Below are positions 7,024 to 15,196 of a DNA stretch of 32,828 nucleotides, piece after piece. Each line of letters opens with the position of its first letter. The first letter of the stretch is position 1. Both the position numbers and the translations under genes were made by a program. The notes under the pieces are model-generated. The model searched no databases. It had not been told where the DNA came from and worked only from the letters and a program-made list of their open reading frames with translations. Origin of the DNA: JAZOXB01 sp040096185 (GTDB lineage Bacteria; Bacillota; Clostridia; Oscillospirales; Oscillospiraceae); contig NZ_JBBMFF010000252.1 of assembly GCF_040096185.1 (NCBI RefSeq), forward strand, positions 1 to 32,828. Reading direction: 5' to 3'.

Positions 7024-8598
7024 ATGAAAAAAAGACTTTTGTCCGGGCTGACCCTGCTGGCCCTGCTGCTGCAGTGCCTGCTGCTTCCGGCCTTTGCGGA
7101 GCCGACAGACGCACCGGCCGATCCCACGGAGCCGTCCGCCTCGGAGACTGTGGCTGATGCTACGGAGCCGGATGCCTCGGAGCCGGGTGCGACCGACGCC
7201 GCAGAGCCGACGGCGGAGACCGCGGCTCCTGCTGAAAACGACAAGGCACCCGCTGCCGTGACGGATGAGACGCCGCCCGCGCTGAACGATTTTGGCCAGT
7301 ATCTCGATACCACGGTGCAGGCCAAGGCGGCGGCGCTTGTGGAGCTGAACAGCGATACGCTCGTCTATGGCATGAATCTGGACGAAAAGGTCTATCCCGC
7401 CAGCCTGACGAAGATCATGACGTGTATGCTGGCGCTGGAGCATGGAAACCTCGACGACATCGTGACGGTCAGCCATGAGGCTCTGCAGGATCTGAATGCA
7501 GCGGGCAGCTCTGCCGGCCTGCTCGAGGGCGAGCAGCTGTCTCTGCGCGAGCTGCTGTACTGCGTGATGATCTCGTCCGCCAACGAGGCCTGCAACGTCG
7601 TGGCGGAGTACATCGCGGGGGATATCCCTTCGTTCGTGGCGCTCATGAATGCGCAGGCGGCGGCCCTCGGCATGACAGGCACGCATTTTGCCAATGCCCA
7701 CGGCCTGCATGACGAAAATCACTATACCACCGTGCACGACCTCGTTACGCTGGCGCGCTGGGCCTGGCAGAGTGAGCAGTTTCAGGAATTCTCCACGCAG
7801 ACATCCCACACGGTGCCTGCGACGAACAAGTCCGAGGAGCGCGTGCTCCGCACGACGAACTATCTGACGAGCGGACAGACCGTCGGAAAATACTACTATG
7901 ACAAGGCGCGCGGCATCAAGACCGGCTTCACGACGCCTGCGGGCGGCTGCCTCATCTCCACGGCGGAGAGTGGTTCGCTGCATTTCCTCAGCGTCGTCTG
8001 CGGCTGCGAGACGCTGCAGAACGACGACGGCACGGAGACGGACCAGCGCTTCACGGAGACGAAGCGGCTGTTCGAATACGGCTTCAATCATTTGAACAGT
8101 GTGCAGGTGCTGGCGGACACGGCCCTTGTGGACATGCCGCAGGTGCTGTATGCCGACGGACGCGACAGCGTCGTCGTGCGCGCGAAGGACAACATCTCCG
8201 TTCTGCTGCCGGACAGCTGCGATACCTCCGGCATCACGCTGACCGTGCAGTATGATTCCGAAGCGCCGCTCGAGGCGCCGCTTGAGGCCGAGACGAAGGT
8301 CGGTACCGTCAGTGCCGTGCTGGACGGCAAGGTGCTGGCGACCTGCGACCTCGTGACGCTGACGGCCGTGATGCGCTCCACGCCGAAATACGTCGCCAAG
8401 CAGACCGAAAGCATGCTGGCGAAGATCTGGAAGGGCATGTGGCGGCTGTGGTTCGTGACCGTACCGGTGCTGCTGGCACTGGTGTTCTGGCTGATCGTCG
8501 CCATCCTGCGCTCCGTCAATCGCCGCCGCGCGAAGAAGCGCGCCATGCGCGCGCGCCGTCCGGGAGCCCGTCAGGGCAGGGAGGACCGCCGTGGATGA
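7024..8598 (+). CDS. D-alanyl-D-alanine carboxypeptidase, S11 family (DacF-like)
   Basis: A 524-residue penicillin-binding protein that trims the terminal D-Ala from peptidoglycan stem peptides outside the cell. It has a signal peptide (residues 1-25, ending FAFA-like at PAFA), a long acidic Pro/Thr/Glu/Ala-rich stretch (about 26-85), then the S11 catalytic motifs: SLTK (Ser127, Lys130), SAN (Ser185) and KTG (Lys299). A beta-rich C-terminal domain and a C-terminal membrane helix (LWFVTVPVLLALVFWLIV) with a basic tail follow. The ATG at 7024 has GGAGGAG just upstream and begins the signal peptide. DacF-type enzymes act in vegetative and spore cortex wall maturation. It overlaps the following gene by 8 bp. 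Confidence 0.93.
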   Translation: MKKRLLSGLTLLALLLQCLLLPAFAEPTDAPADPTEPSASETVADATEPDASEPGATDAAEPTAETAAPAENDKAPAAVTDETPPALNDFGQYLDTTVQAKAAALVELNSDTLVYGMNLDEKVYPASLTKIMTCMLALEHGNLDDIVTVSHEALQDLNAAGSSAGLLEGEQLSLRELLYCVMISSANEACNVVAEYIAGDIPSFVALMNAQAAALGMTGTHFANAHGLHDENHYTTVHDLVTLARWAWQSEQFQEFSTQTSHTVPATNKSEERVLRTTNYLTSGQTVGKYYYDKARGIKTGFTTPAGGCLISTAESGSLHFLSVVCGCETLQNDDGTETDQRFTETKRLFEYGFNHLNSVQVLADTALVDMPQVLYADGRDSVVVRAKDNISVLLPDSCDTSGITLTVQYDSEAPLEAPLEAETKVGTVSAVLDGKVLATCDLVTLTAVMRSTPKYVAKQTESMLAKIWKGMWRLWFVTVPVLLALVFWLIVAILRSVNRRRAKKRAMRARRPGARQGREDRRG

Positions 8599-9160
8599 GC
8601 TCAATGCCCTGCGCGCGGCCTGCGCGGGCTGCACGGGCTGCGGCCTTGCTGCCACGCGCCACAGCGTCGTGTTCGGCGTCGGACCATGCCCCTCGCCCGT
8701 CGTCTTCATCGGGGAAGGCCCCGGCCAGCAGGAGGACCTGCGCGGCGAGCCATTCGTCGGCCCGGCCGGGCAGCTGCTCGACGACATGCTGTCCATCATC
8801 GACCTCGGGCGGCACAACTGCTATATCTGCAATATCGTCAAATGCCGCCCGCCCGGAAACCGCGACCCGCAGCCGCAGGAGCAGGACGCCTGCTTCGGCT
8901 GGCTCGAGCGGCAGCTCCGGCTGCTGCAGCCGAGCATCATCGTCTGCCTCGGGCGCATTGCGGCCATGCGGCTCATCCGGCCGGATTTCCGCATCACGCG
9001 GGAGCATGGCCAGTGGTTCGAGCGGAACGGCGTGCGCTATCTTGCCATGTATCATCCCTCCGCTCTGCTGCGGGACCCGGCGCGCCGCCCGGAGGCATAC
9101 ACGGACCTGCTGACGCTGCGCGAGGCCGTGCGGACGCTCGGTCCGCTGCCGAATGCCTGA
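8591..9160 (+). CDS. udg: Family 4 uracil-DNA glycosylase with 4Fe-4S cluster
   Basis: A 189-residue enzyme that removes uracil from DNA to start base excision repair. The four cysteines of the family's iron-sulfur cluster are visible at positions 14, 17, 85 and 101. The active-site motif GEGPGQQED (41-49) and the MYHPSALLR motif are also present. Translation starts with GTG at 8591, with AGGGAGG about 6 nt upstream. The start lies inside the last codons of the carboxypeptidase gene, so translation is probably coupled. It is followed by a strong terminator. The neighbouring exonuclease III acts one step later in the same repair pathway. Confidence 0.93.
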   Translation: MDELNALRAACAGCTGCGLAATRHSVVFGVGPCPSPVVFIGEGPGQQEDLRGEPFVGPAGQLLDDMLSIIDLGRHNCYICNIVKCRPPGNRDPQPQEQDACFGWLERQLRLLQPSIIVCLGRIAAMRLIRPDFRITREHGQWFERNGVRYLAMYHPSALLRDPARRPEAYTDLLTLREAVRTLGPLPNA

Positions 9161-9169
9161 ACCCGTACC

Positions 9170-9207
9170 GCCCCGCCGGATTTTTTTCGCGGCGGGGCGC
9201 TCTTTTT
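9170..9207 (+). terminator. Rho-independent terminator after the uracil-DNA glycosylase gene
   Basis: A 9-bp GC-rich stem (9170-9178 with 9190-9198) followed by GCTCTTTTTT. The loop itself contains a run of seven T. Confidence 0.85.
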
Positions 9208-9219
9208 TGCGGAAAACGG

Positions 9220-9248
9220 TTGTAATTTTTGTAATAATTTGTTACCAT
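9220..9248 (+). promoter_or_regulatory. Probable promoter for the exonuclease III gene
   Basis: TTGTAA (9220-9225) and TACCAT (9243-9248) with a 17-nt spacer, in an AT-rich stretch between the terminator and the next start codon. Both hexamers match the consensus at four of six positions. Confidence 0.5.
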
Positions 9249-9274
9249 AGAGAAAAAGATGAAGGGAACTGCCT

Positions 9275-10042
9275 ATGAAACTGATCTCGTGGAACGTCAA
9301 CGGCATCCGCGCCTGCCTGCAGAAGGGCTTTGAGGACGCCTTCCGGACGCTGAACGCCGATTTCTTCTGCCTGCAGGAGACGAAGGCACAGCCGCATCAG
9401 GTCGAACTGGACCTGCCGGGCTACCGGCAGTACTGGTACTCCGCCGAGAAGAAGGGCTACTCCGGCACGGCGATCTTTGCCCGGTACGAGCCGCTCGCCG
9501 TGACCTACGGCGTCGGCGTGGAGGAGCTGGACCACGAGGGGCGGCTCATCACGCTGGAATATCCGAACTGCTTTATCGCAACGTGCTACACGCCCAACGC
9601 GCAGGACGGATTAAAGCGCCTTGACCACCGCATGGCCTGGGACGATGCGTTCCGCGCCTATCTCGTCTCGCTCGACCGGCAGAAGCCGGTGATCGTCTGC
9701 GGCGACCTGAATGTGGCGCATCAGGAGATCGATCTGAAGAACCCCGGCCCGAACCGCGGCAACGCGGGCTTCTCGGACGAGGAGCGCGGCAAGTTCACCG
9801 AGCTGCTGCAGGCCGGGTTCACGGATACGTTCCGCTACCGCAATCCCGACCTCACGGGCGCGTATTCGTGGTGGAGCTACCGCTTCCACGCGCGGGAGAA
9901 GAACGCGGGCTGGCGCATCGACTATTTTCTTGTGTCCGACCGCCTGCGCGAGTCCGTTGCGGCCGCGCCCATTTATCAGGAAATTTACGGCTCCGACCAC
10001 TGTCCGGTCGGCCTGGAGCTGGATATGGAGGTATCTGCATGA
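9275..10042 (+). CDS. xth: Exodeoxyribonuclease III / AP endonuclease (Xth family)
   Basis: A 255-residue endonuclease/exonuclease/phosphatase-fold enzyme that cuts DNA at abasic sites. Motifs in order: WNVNGIRA (10), LQETKA with the metal-binding Glu, YTPNAQ, VCGDLNVAHQEIDL (catalytic Asp/Asn), DTFRY, YSWWSYR, WRIDYFLVS and GSDHCPVGLEL with the catalytic His. The length is typical of the family. The start has GAAGGGA upstream. It has its own promoter after a terminator, and its stop overlaps the start of the SLH-NlpC gene by 4 bp. Confidence 0.95.
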   Translation: MKLISWNVNGIRACLQKGFEDAFRTLNADFFCLQETKAQPHQVELDLPGYRQYWYSAEKKGYSGTAIFARYEPLAVTYGVGVEELDHEGRLITLEYPNCFIATCYTPNAQDGLKRLDHRMAWDDAFRAYLVSLDRQKPVIVCGDLNVAHQEIDLKNPGPNRGNAGFSDEERGKFTELLQAGFTDTFRYRNPDLTGAYSWWSYRFHAREKNAGWRIDYFLVSDRLRESVAAAPIYQEIYGSDHCPVGLELDMEVSA

Positions 10043-11667
10043 AAAAGCAACGCATTATCCGCTGTCTCAGCGCGCTCCTGTGCTTGTGCCTGCTGGCAGG
10101 GTTCGCCCCTGCGGCCATGGCCTATTCGAATGTCAGCGACTGGGCAAAGTCCGAGGTCGCGGAGATGGAGGCGCTCGGCCTGCTGCCGGACTGCCTGCTG
10201 AACGCCGACCTTTCCGCCAATATCACGCGCGGCGAGATGTGCAAAATGGCCGTCGAGGTCTATGAGAACCTGATGAACGTGGAGGCATCCTGCGCCAGTG
10301 GGGCCAGGTATTTCACGGACACGCAGGAGATGGAGATCAACTTCGCCTTTGAGCAGGGCATCATCAACGGCTACGAGGACCAGACGTTCCGCCCAAATGA
10401 GTCGCTGAGCCGTCAGGACTTCTTCAAGATCACCTATAACCTGATGACGCGCGCGCTGTTCTGGAAGGACGAGAGCGTCGAGCCGTCCGACCTTTCCCAG
10501 TTTACGGACGCAGCCTCCGTCAGCGACTATGCGTTCGAGCCGACGCAGTATATGGTCGCGCTCGGCGTGGTGCGCGGCACCGGCACGGCCCTTGAGCCGA
10601 AGGGCACGACGGAGCGGCAGGCGGCCATCGCCATGTTCCGCCGCGCGTATTACATTGTCAGCGAGTGGCTGCGCAAAAATGATGATATGCCGGTCGATCC
10701 GGACCCGGATGACGACGGCGGCTACAGCGGCATCCCGGCGTGGGCCGTTGCAGAGTTCTCTGAGGTCGTGAAGCTCGGCATCATCCCCTCGAGTCTCGAC
10801 AATGCCGACCTGAGCAAGCCCATCTCCCGCGCCCAGATGTGCTCCATTGCCATGCTGGCCTATAACGGCCTGATGGGCACGGAATATACGCCGTCCGGCA
10901 CGGCGCACTTCACGGATACGAACGATCCGGACGTGAACGCGGCCTATGAGCTCAAGATCGTGCAGGGCTATGGTGACGGCCGCTTCGGCCCGAACGATAC
11001 GCTGACGCGCGAGCAGTTCTTCAAGATCTCGTGCAACTTCATGCAGACCGTCGGCTATCCGACGGAGCAGAATCCGCGCGTGAACCGCTATTCCCTCAGC
11101 GAATTCTCCGACCTGAAGCAGCTTGCCGAGTGGGCGAAAACGCCGACGCGCCTGCTGTGCTACATCGGCGCGGTCAAGGGCAGCGACGGCAAGCTTCTGC
11201 CGCAGTCGTCCACCAGCAGCCTGGAGGCGCTTGTGATCTTCCTGCGCTGCTATAAGTTCACCACATCGTGGGACGGCACGATCGAGCAGCCCTCGCTGGC
11301 GGACGATCTGGTGGCCTACGCGCTGACGTTCGAGGGCTATGACTATGTCTACGGCGGCACGACGCCCGCGGGCTTCGACTGCTCCGGCTTCGTGCAGTAT
11401 GTCTACCGCCACTTCGGCTTCAACATCACGCGCACGGCGACGTCGCAGTATTATAACGACGGCGAGCATGTCAGCCGCAGCGAGCTGATGCCGGGCGACC
11501 TCGTGTTCTTCGGCTCCGGCGGTGAGATCACGCATGTCGGCATTTACATCGGCGGCGGACGTTTCATCCACGCGGCCAATCCGCGCAAGGGCGTCATCAT
11601 CAGCTCCCTGAGCGAGAGCTATTACAACGCCCGCTACTTCGGCGCGAACCGCATCATTTTTGAATGA
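10039..11667 (+). CDS. Surface-anchored NlpC/P60 peptidoglycan hydrolase with six SLH repeats
   Basis: A 542-residue exported protein. It has a signal peptide (1-28), two triplets of S-layer homology repeats (about 29-210 and 233-410) separated by an acidic linker (DPDPDDDGG), and a C-terminal NlpC/P60 domain (about 425-542). The catalytic residues are visible: Cys448 in FDCSGF, His499 in THVGIY and His511 in FIHAAN. NlpC/P60 enzymes cut gamma-D-Glu/diaminopimelate bonds in stem peptides. SLH triplets bind secondary wall polymers, so the enzyme is probably held on the wall. The ATG at 10039 overlaps the xth stop (ATGA); the open frame further upstream lies within xth and lacks a signal peptide. 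Confidence 0.92.
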   Translation: MKKQRIIRCLSALLCLCLLAGFAPAAMAYSNVSDWAKSEVAEMEALGLLPDCLLNADLSANITRGEMCKMAVEVYENLMNVEASCASGARYFTDTQEMEINFAFEQGIINGYEDQTFRPNESLSRQDFFKITYNLMTRALFWKDESVEPSDLSQFTDAASVSDYAFEPTQYMVALGVVRGTGTALEPKGTTERQAAIAMFRRAYYIVSEWLRKNDDMPVDPDPDDDGGYSGIPAWAVAEFSEVVKLGIIPSSLDNADLSKPISRAQMCSIAMLAYNGLMGTEYTPSGTAHFTDTNDPDVNAAYELKIVQGYGDGRFGPNDTLTREQFFKISCNFMQTVGYPTEQNPRVNRYSLSEFSDLKQLAEWAKTPTRLLCYIGAVKGSDGKLLPQSSTSSLEALVIFLRCYKFTTSWDGTIEQPSLADDLVAYALTFEGYDYVYGGTTPAGFDCSGFVQYVYRHFGFNITRTATSQYYNDGEHVSRSELMPGDLVFFGSGGEITHVGIYIGGGRFIHAANPRKGVIISSLSESYYNARYFGANRIIFE

Positions 11668-11687
11668 ACCATACGATCAAACATATA

Positions 11688-11723
11688 AAGCAGGCGTGTC
11701 ATGTTTGGCACGCCTGCTTTTTA
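11688..11723 (+). terminator. Rho-independent terminator after the SLH-NlpC/P60 gene
   Basis: A perfect 11-bp stem (11688-11698 with 11709-11719) followed by TTTT. Confidence 0.8.
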
Positions 11724-11824
11724 CGGTGGCATAATAGCATGGGAAAGATCGTATTGTGCGAAACTGCATAGATAATGACTGTTATATTGCGCAATTTTGG
11801 AGAAAATATTTTCATCTGTACCTC

Positions 11825-11852
11825 TTGACAAAATTCAAAATGGTGGTATCAT
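11825..11852 (+). promoter_or_regulatory. Sigma-A promoter of clpB
   Basis: A perfect TTGACA (11825-11830) and TATCAT (11847-11852) with a 16-nt spacer, directly upstream of the CIRCE operator. The remaining sequence of this gap, 11724-11824, is AT-rich and shows nothing else I can name. Confidence 0.75.
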
Positions 11853-11866
11853 GGGGTCAAAAGAGG

Positions 11867-11893
11867 TTAGCACTCAACAAGCGAGAGTGCTAA
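11867..11893 (+). promoter_or_regulatory. CIRCE operator (HrcA binding site)
   Basis: TTAGCACTC, nine bases, GAGTGCTAA: an exact match to the CIRCE consensus, starting about 14 nt after the -10 box. HrcA bound here would block transcription of clpB until heat shock. This places clpB in the class I heat-shock regulon, with groESL and dnaK elsewhere on the chromosome. Confidence 0.97.
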
Positions 11894-11925
11894 AGAAGCT
11901 CCGGCGAATGCGTCGGATGCTTCTT
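11893..11925 (+). other. Hairpin in the clpB leader
   Basis: AAGAAGC pairs with GCTTCTT, and the inner CCGGCG with CGTCGG, around a short loop. A second small inverted repeat (CGGCG with CGCCG, 11935-11949) comes right before the ribosome binding site. Together they make a structured 5' leader of about 100 nt. Any regulatory role is inference. Confidence 0.5.
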
Positions 11926-11969
11926 GAAACCCCTCGGCGGAATTCGCCGCCGGAGAGGAGAATGAGGTT

Positions 11970-14564
11970 ATGAACACGAATCAGTATACGCAGAAAACAC
12001 TGGAGGCCCTGCAGAGTGCGCAGACGATCGCAGCGGCGCATCAGAATCAGCAGATCGAGCAGGCCCACCTGCTTCTGGCTCTGCTGCAGCAGGACGGTGG
12101 GCTCATCCCGCAGCTGCTGAAGAAAATGGGCGTGAGTGTCGAGAGTCTGACGGCTGCGGCGCAGGCGGCTGTGGAAAAGCTGCCGGGCGTCAGCGGTTCC
12201 GGCCGGGATGCCGACAAATTCTATATTTCCCGCGGCATGGACAGCCTGATGGCTGAGGCCGAGCGCACGGCGCAGGGCATGCGGGACGAATACGTCTCCG
12301 TGGAGCACCTGTTCCTTGCCATGCTCGACACGGCCGACGAGACCGTCGCGCCGCTGTTTGCGGACTATCGCATCCGCAAGGAGGACTGCCTGAAGACCCT
12401 GCAGGCCATCCGCGGCAGCAGCCGCGTGACGACGGACAGCCCGGAGGACACCTATGAGGCGCTGCAGAAATACGGCACCGATCTGGTGAAGAACGCCCGC
12501 GAAAAGAAGACGGACCCGGTCATCGGCCGTGACGACGAGATCCGAAACGTCATCCGCATCCTGTCGCGCAAGTCGAAGAACAACCCCGTGCTCATCGGCG
12601 AGCCGGGCGTCGGCAAGACGGCCATTGCCGAAGGGCTGGCGCAGCGGATCGTCCGCGGCGACGTGCCGAAGTCCCTGCAGGACAAGACGATCTTCTCGCT
12701 GGACATGGGCGCGCTCATCGCGGGCGCAAAGTACCGCGGCGAATTTGAAGAGCGCCTGAAGGCCGTCCTGAACGAAGTGAAGAACTCCGAGGGCCGCATC
12801 ATCCTGTTCATCGATGAGCTGCACACCATCGTCGGCGCAGGCAAGACTGAGGGCAGCATGGACGCGGGCAACCTGCTCAAGCCGATGCTGGCGCGCGGCG
12901 AGCTGCACTGCATCGGCGCAACGACGCTCGATGAATACCGCAAGTATATCGAAAAGGACCCCGCGCTGGAGCGCCGTTTCCAGACCGTGCTCGTCAAGGA
13001 GCCGTCCGTCGAGGACACCATCGCCATCCTGCGTGGCCTGGAGGAGCGCTACGAGGTCTTCCACGGCGTGAAGATCACGGACCCCGCCATCATTGCGGCA
13101 GCCACGCTGTCCGACCGCTATATTACAGACCGCTTCCTGCCGGACAAGGCCATTGACCTTATCGATGAGGCCTGTGCCATGATCCGCACGGAGATGGATT
13201 CCATGCCGACGGAGTTGGACGTTATCCGCCGCAAGATCATCCAGATGGAGATCGAAGAGGCTGCGCTGAAGAACGAGACCGACGAGCTCTCGCAGGGCCG
13301 TCTGACGGAGCTGCGAAAGGAGCTGGCTGAGCAGCGCGATAAGTTCAACGCCATGAAGGCCCAGTGGGAAAACGAGAAGAATGCCATCGGCAAGGTCCAG
13401 CAGCTGCGTGAGCAGATCGAAAAGCTCGGCGCGCAGATCGAGCAGGCCGAGCAAAGCTATGACCTCGAGACGGCTGCCCGCCTGAAGTACGGCGAGCTGC
13501 CCGAGCTCAAGAAGCAGCTGGCGCAGGAAGAGGCGCTGGCGCAGAACGCCAAGCAGAGCAACCTCCTGCGCGACAAGGTCACGGAGGAGGAGATCGCAAA
13601 GATCGTCGAGCGCTGGACCGGCATCCCGGTCGCAAAGCTCGTCGAGGGCGAGCGCGAAAAGCTCCTGCATCTGGACGAGCAGCTGCATAAGCGCGTCGTG
13701 GGGCAGGATGAAGCCGTCCGCTCCGTCTCGGAGGCCATCCTCCGCAGTCGCGCCGGCATTCAGGACCCGAACCGCCCGCTCGGCTCGTTCCTGTTCCTCG
13801 GCCCGACGGGCGTCGGCAAGACCGAGCTCGCCAAGGCGCTGGCAGAGGCGCTGTTTGACGATGAGAAGAACCTCGTCCGCATCGATATGTCCGAATACAT
13901 GGAGAAGTTCTCCGTGACGCGCCTGATCGGCGCGCCTCCCGGATACGTTGGCTATGACGAGGGCGGCCAGCTCACCGAGGCCGTGCGCCGCAAGCCGTAC
14001 AGCGTCGTGCTGTTCGACGAGGTCGAAAAGGCCCATCCCGACGTCTTTAACGTCCTGCTGCAGGTGCTTGACGACGGCCGTATCACCGATTCGCAGGGCC
14101 GCACCGTCGACTTCAAGAATACGATCCTGATCCTGACGAGCAACCTCGGTTCGGAGTATCTGCTGAACGGCATTACCGACAACGGCGAGATCTCCGAGGA
14201 GGCCCGTTCGCAGGTCGAGCAGCTGCTGAAGCGTTCGTTCCGCCCCGAGTTCCTGAACCGTCTGGACGAGATCGTCTTCTATAAGCCGCTGACGAAGGAA
14301 AATATCGTCAAGATCATCGATCTGCAGATGGATGCGCTCAATGCACGTCTGGCTGACAAGCAGCTGCGCTGCGAGCTGACGCCGGAGGCCAAGCAGTTCA
14401 TCATCGACGCTGCTTATGACCCGCAGTACGGTGCGCGTCCGCTCCGCCGCTATCTGCAGCACACAGTCGAGACGCTGCTGGCCCGCCGCATCGTCGAGGG
14501 CAATGTGTCGCCCGGCGCAACGCTCCGTGTCGAGGTGCGGGATGACGCCCTGCAGGTCGTCTGA
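11970..14564 (+). CDS. clpB: ATP-dependent disaggregase ClpB (Hsp100)
   Basis: An 864-residue AAA+ chaperone that pulls proteins out of aggregates together with DnaK. It has the Clp N-terminal repeats (1-150), first ATPase module with Walker A GEPGVGKT (210-217) and Walker B ILFIDELHT, a coiled-coil middle domain (about 400-540, with many charged heptads) that defines ClpB rather than ClpA/ClpC, and a second ATPase module with GPTGVGKT (611-618) and VVLFDEVEKAHPDVF. The C-terminal small domain ends in DPQYGARPLRRYLQ. The length is normal for the family. It is a single-gene unit under CIRCE control with its own terminator. Confidence 0.97.
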   Translation: MNTNQYTQKTLEALQSAQTIAAAHQNQQIEQAHLLLALLQQDGGLIPQLLKKMGVSVESLTAAAQAAVEKLPGVSGSGRDADKFYISRGMDSLMAEAERTAQGMRDEYVSVEHLFLAMLDTADETVAPLFADYRIRKEDCLKTLQAIRGSSRVTTDSPEDTYEALQKYGTDLVKNAREKKTDPVIGRDDEIRNVIRILSRKSKNNPVLIGEPGVGKTAIAEGLAQRIVRGDVPKSLQDKTIFSLDMGALIAGAKYRGEFEERLKAVLNEVKNSEGRIILFIDELHTIVGAGKTEGSMDAGNLLKPMLARGELHCIGATTLDEYRKYIEKDPALERRFQTVLVKEPSVEDTIAILRGLEERYEVFHGVKITDPAIIAAATLSDRYITDRFLPDKAIDLIDEACAMIRTEMDSMPTELDVIRRKIIQMEIEEAALKNETDELSQGRLTELRKELAEQRDKFNAMKAQWENEKNAIGKVQQLREQIEKLGAQIEQAEQSYDLETAARLKYGELPELKKQLAQEEALAQNAKQSNLLRDKVTEEEIAKIVERWTGIPVAKLVEGEREKLLHLDEQLHKRVVGQDEAVRSVSEAILRSRAGIQDPNRPLGSFLFLGPTGVGKTELAKALAEALFDDEKNLVRIDMSEYMEKFSVTRLIGAPPGYVGYDEGGQLTEAVRRKPYSVVLFDEVEKAHPDVFNVLLQVLDDGRITDSQGRTVDFKNTILILTSNLGSEYLLNGITDNGEISEEARSQVEQLLKRSFRPEFLNRLDEIVFYKPLTKENIVKIIDLQMDALNARLADKQLRCELTPEAKQFIIDAAYDPQYGARPLRRYLQHTVETLLARRIVEGNVSPGATLRVEVRDDALQVV

Positions 14565-14574
14565 GTGAATTCCA

Positions 14575-14614
14575 AACAGCCGGGGAGTGGTTCTTCGCTT
14601 CCCGGCTGTTTTTT
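14575..14614 (+). terminator. Rho-independent terminator of clpB
   Basis: A 13-bp stem with one G-T pair (14575-14587 with 14598-14610), followed by TTTT. Confidence 0.85.
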
Positions 14615-14634
14615 ACAAAAATGAAAAACAGGAC

Positions 14635-14663
14635 TTGACAATCCTGTCGGAGTATGTTACTAT
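14635..14663 (+). promoter_or_regulatory. Promoter of the tRNA cluster
   Basis: A perfect TTGACA (14635-14640), 17-nt spacer, and TACTAT (14658-14663), about 27 nt before the first tRNA. Confidence 0.8.
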
Positions 14664-14690
14664 TTTAGGGCTGATGCAAAGCCTGCCCAC

Positions 14691-14765
14691 GCGGGTGTAG
14701 TATAACGGCTAGTACAACAGCCTTCCAAGCTGTGGGCGTGGGTTCGATTCCCATCACTCGCTCCA
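14691..14765 (+). tRNA. tRNA-Gly (anticodon TCC)
   Basis: The 7-bp acceptor stem GCGGGTG/CACTCGC has one G-T pair. The anticodon arm is ACAGC-CTTCCAA-GCTGT, the T arm contains GGTTCGATTCC, and CCA is encoded. Confidence 0.95.
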
Positions 14766-14768
14766 AAT

Positions 14769-14845
14769 GCGCCAGTAGCTCATCTGGATAGAGCAACTGC
14801 CTTCTAAGCAGTAGGTAGGGGGTTCGAGTCCCTCCTGGCGTACCA
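14769..14845 (+). tRNA. tRNA-Arg (anticodon TCT)
   Basis: The acceptor stem is GCGCCAG/CTGGCGT, with a G-T pair at the first position. The anticodon arm is ACTGC-CTTCTAA-GCAGT, the T loop GTTCGAGTC is present, and CCA is encoded. It starts 3 nt after tRNA-Gly. Confidence 0.95.
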
Positions 14846-14889
14846 GCGCAGGGATGCATCAGCTGCCACAAAGATCGGGTCGAAATATG

Positions 14890-14966
14890 GTGGGTGTAGC
14901 GTAGTTGGTTAACGCGTCAGATTGTGGCTCTGAAGATCGAGGGTTCGAGTCCCTTCACTCACCCCA
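14890..14966 (+). tRNA. tRNA-His (anticodon GTG)
   Basis: The acceptor stem is GTGGGTG/CACTCAC. The anticodon arm is TCAGA-TTGTGGC-TCTGA. The discriminator base is C, and a G at 14889 supplies the G-1 typical of tRNA-His. CCA is encoded. Confidence 0.95.
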
Positions 14967-15001
14967 TTTTCCCCCGCGCCGGGGCTTGGCACACCGGATA
15001 T

Positions 15002-15076
15002 TGGGATGTCGCCAAGTGGTAAGGCACCAGACTTTGACTCTGGCATTCGTAGGTTCGAGTCCTGCCATCCCAGCCA
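15002..15076 (+). tRNA. tRNA-Gln (anticodon TTG)
   Basis: The acceptor stem is TGGGATG/CATCCCA. The anticodon arm is CCAGA-CTTTGAC-TCTGG, the discriminator is G, and CCA is encoded. Confidence 0.95.
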
Positions 15077-15079
15077 TCG

Positions 15080-15110
15080 TCGGAGCAAAGTCACTTTGCT
15101 CCGAATTTTT
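15080..15110 (+). terminator. Rho-independent terminator between tRNA-Gln and tRNA-Lys
   Basis: A perfect 11-bp stem (15080-15090 with 15094-15104) with a 3-nt loop, then ATTTTTT. It ends about 8 nt before tRNA-Lys. Confidence 0.85.
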
Positions 15111-15118
15111 TGCATCAT

Positions 15119-15194
15119 GACCCGCTAGCTCAGTTGGCAGAGCAATTGCCTTTTAAGCAATGGGTCTGGAGTTCGAATCTCCAGCGGGTCACCA
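15119..15194 (+). tRNA. tRNA-Lys (anticodon TTT)
   Basis: The acceptor stem is GACCCGC/GCGGGTC. The anticodon arm is ATTGC-CTTTTAA-GCAAT, the discriminator is A, and CCA is encoded. It sits immediately behind a strong terminator, so its expression needs read-through or a promoter I cannot see. Confidence 0.95.
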
Positions 15195-15196
15195 CG

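Noticed and set aside
6967..8817. A 616-codon open frame on the minus strand opposite the carboxypeptidase gene
   Set aside because: It spans a promoter, two genes and their overlap, has no recognisable domain and is very rich in Arg, His and Gln.
9985..11571. A 528-codon open frame on the minus strand opposite the SLH-NlpC gene
   Set aside because: It is the complement of a repeat-rich coding region with no start signals, and the plus-strand protein has clear domains.
11874..14462. An 862-codon open frame on the minus strand opposite clpB
   Set aside because: It is a mirror of the clpB codon pattern in GC-rich DNA. It has no ribosome site and a composition dominated by Leu, Arg and Asp, and clpB is unambiguous.
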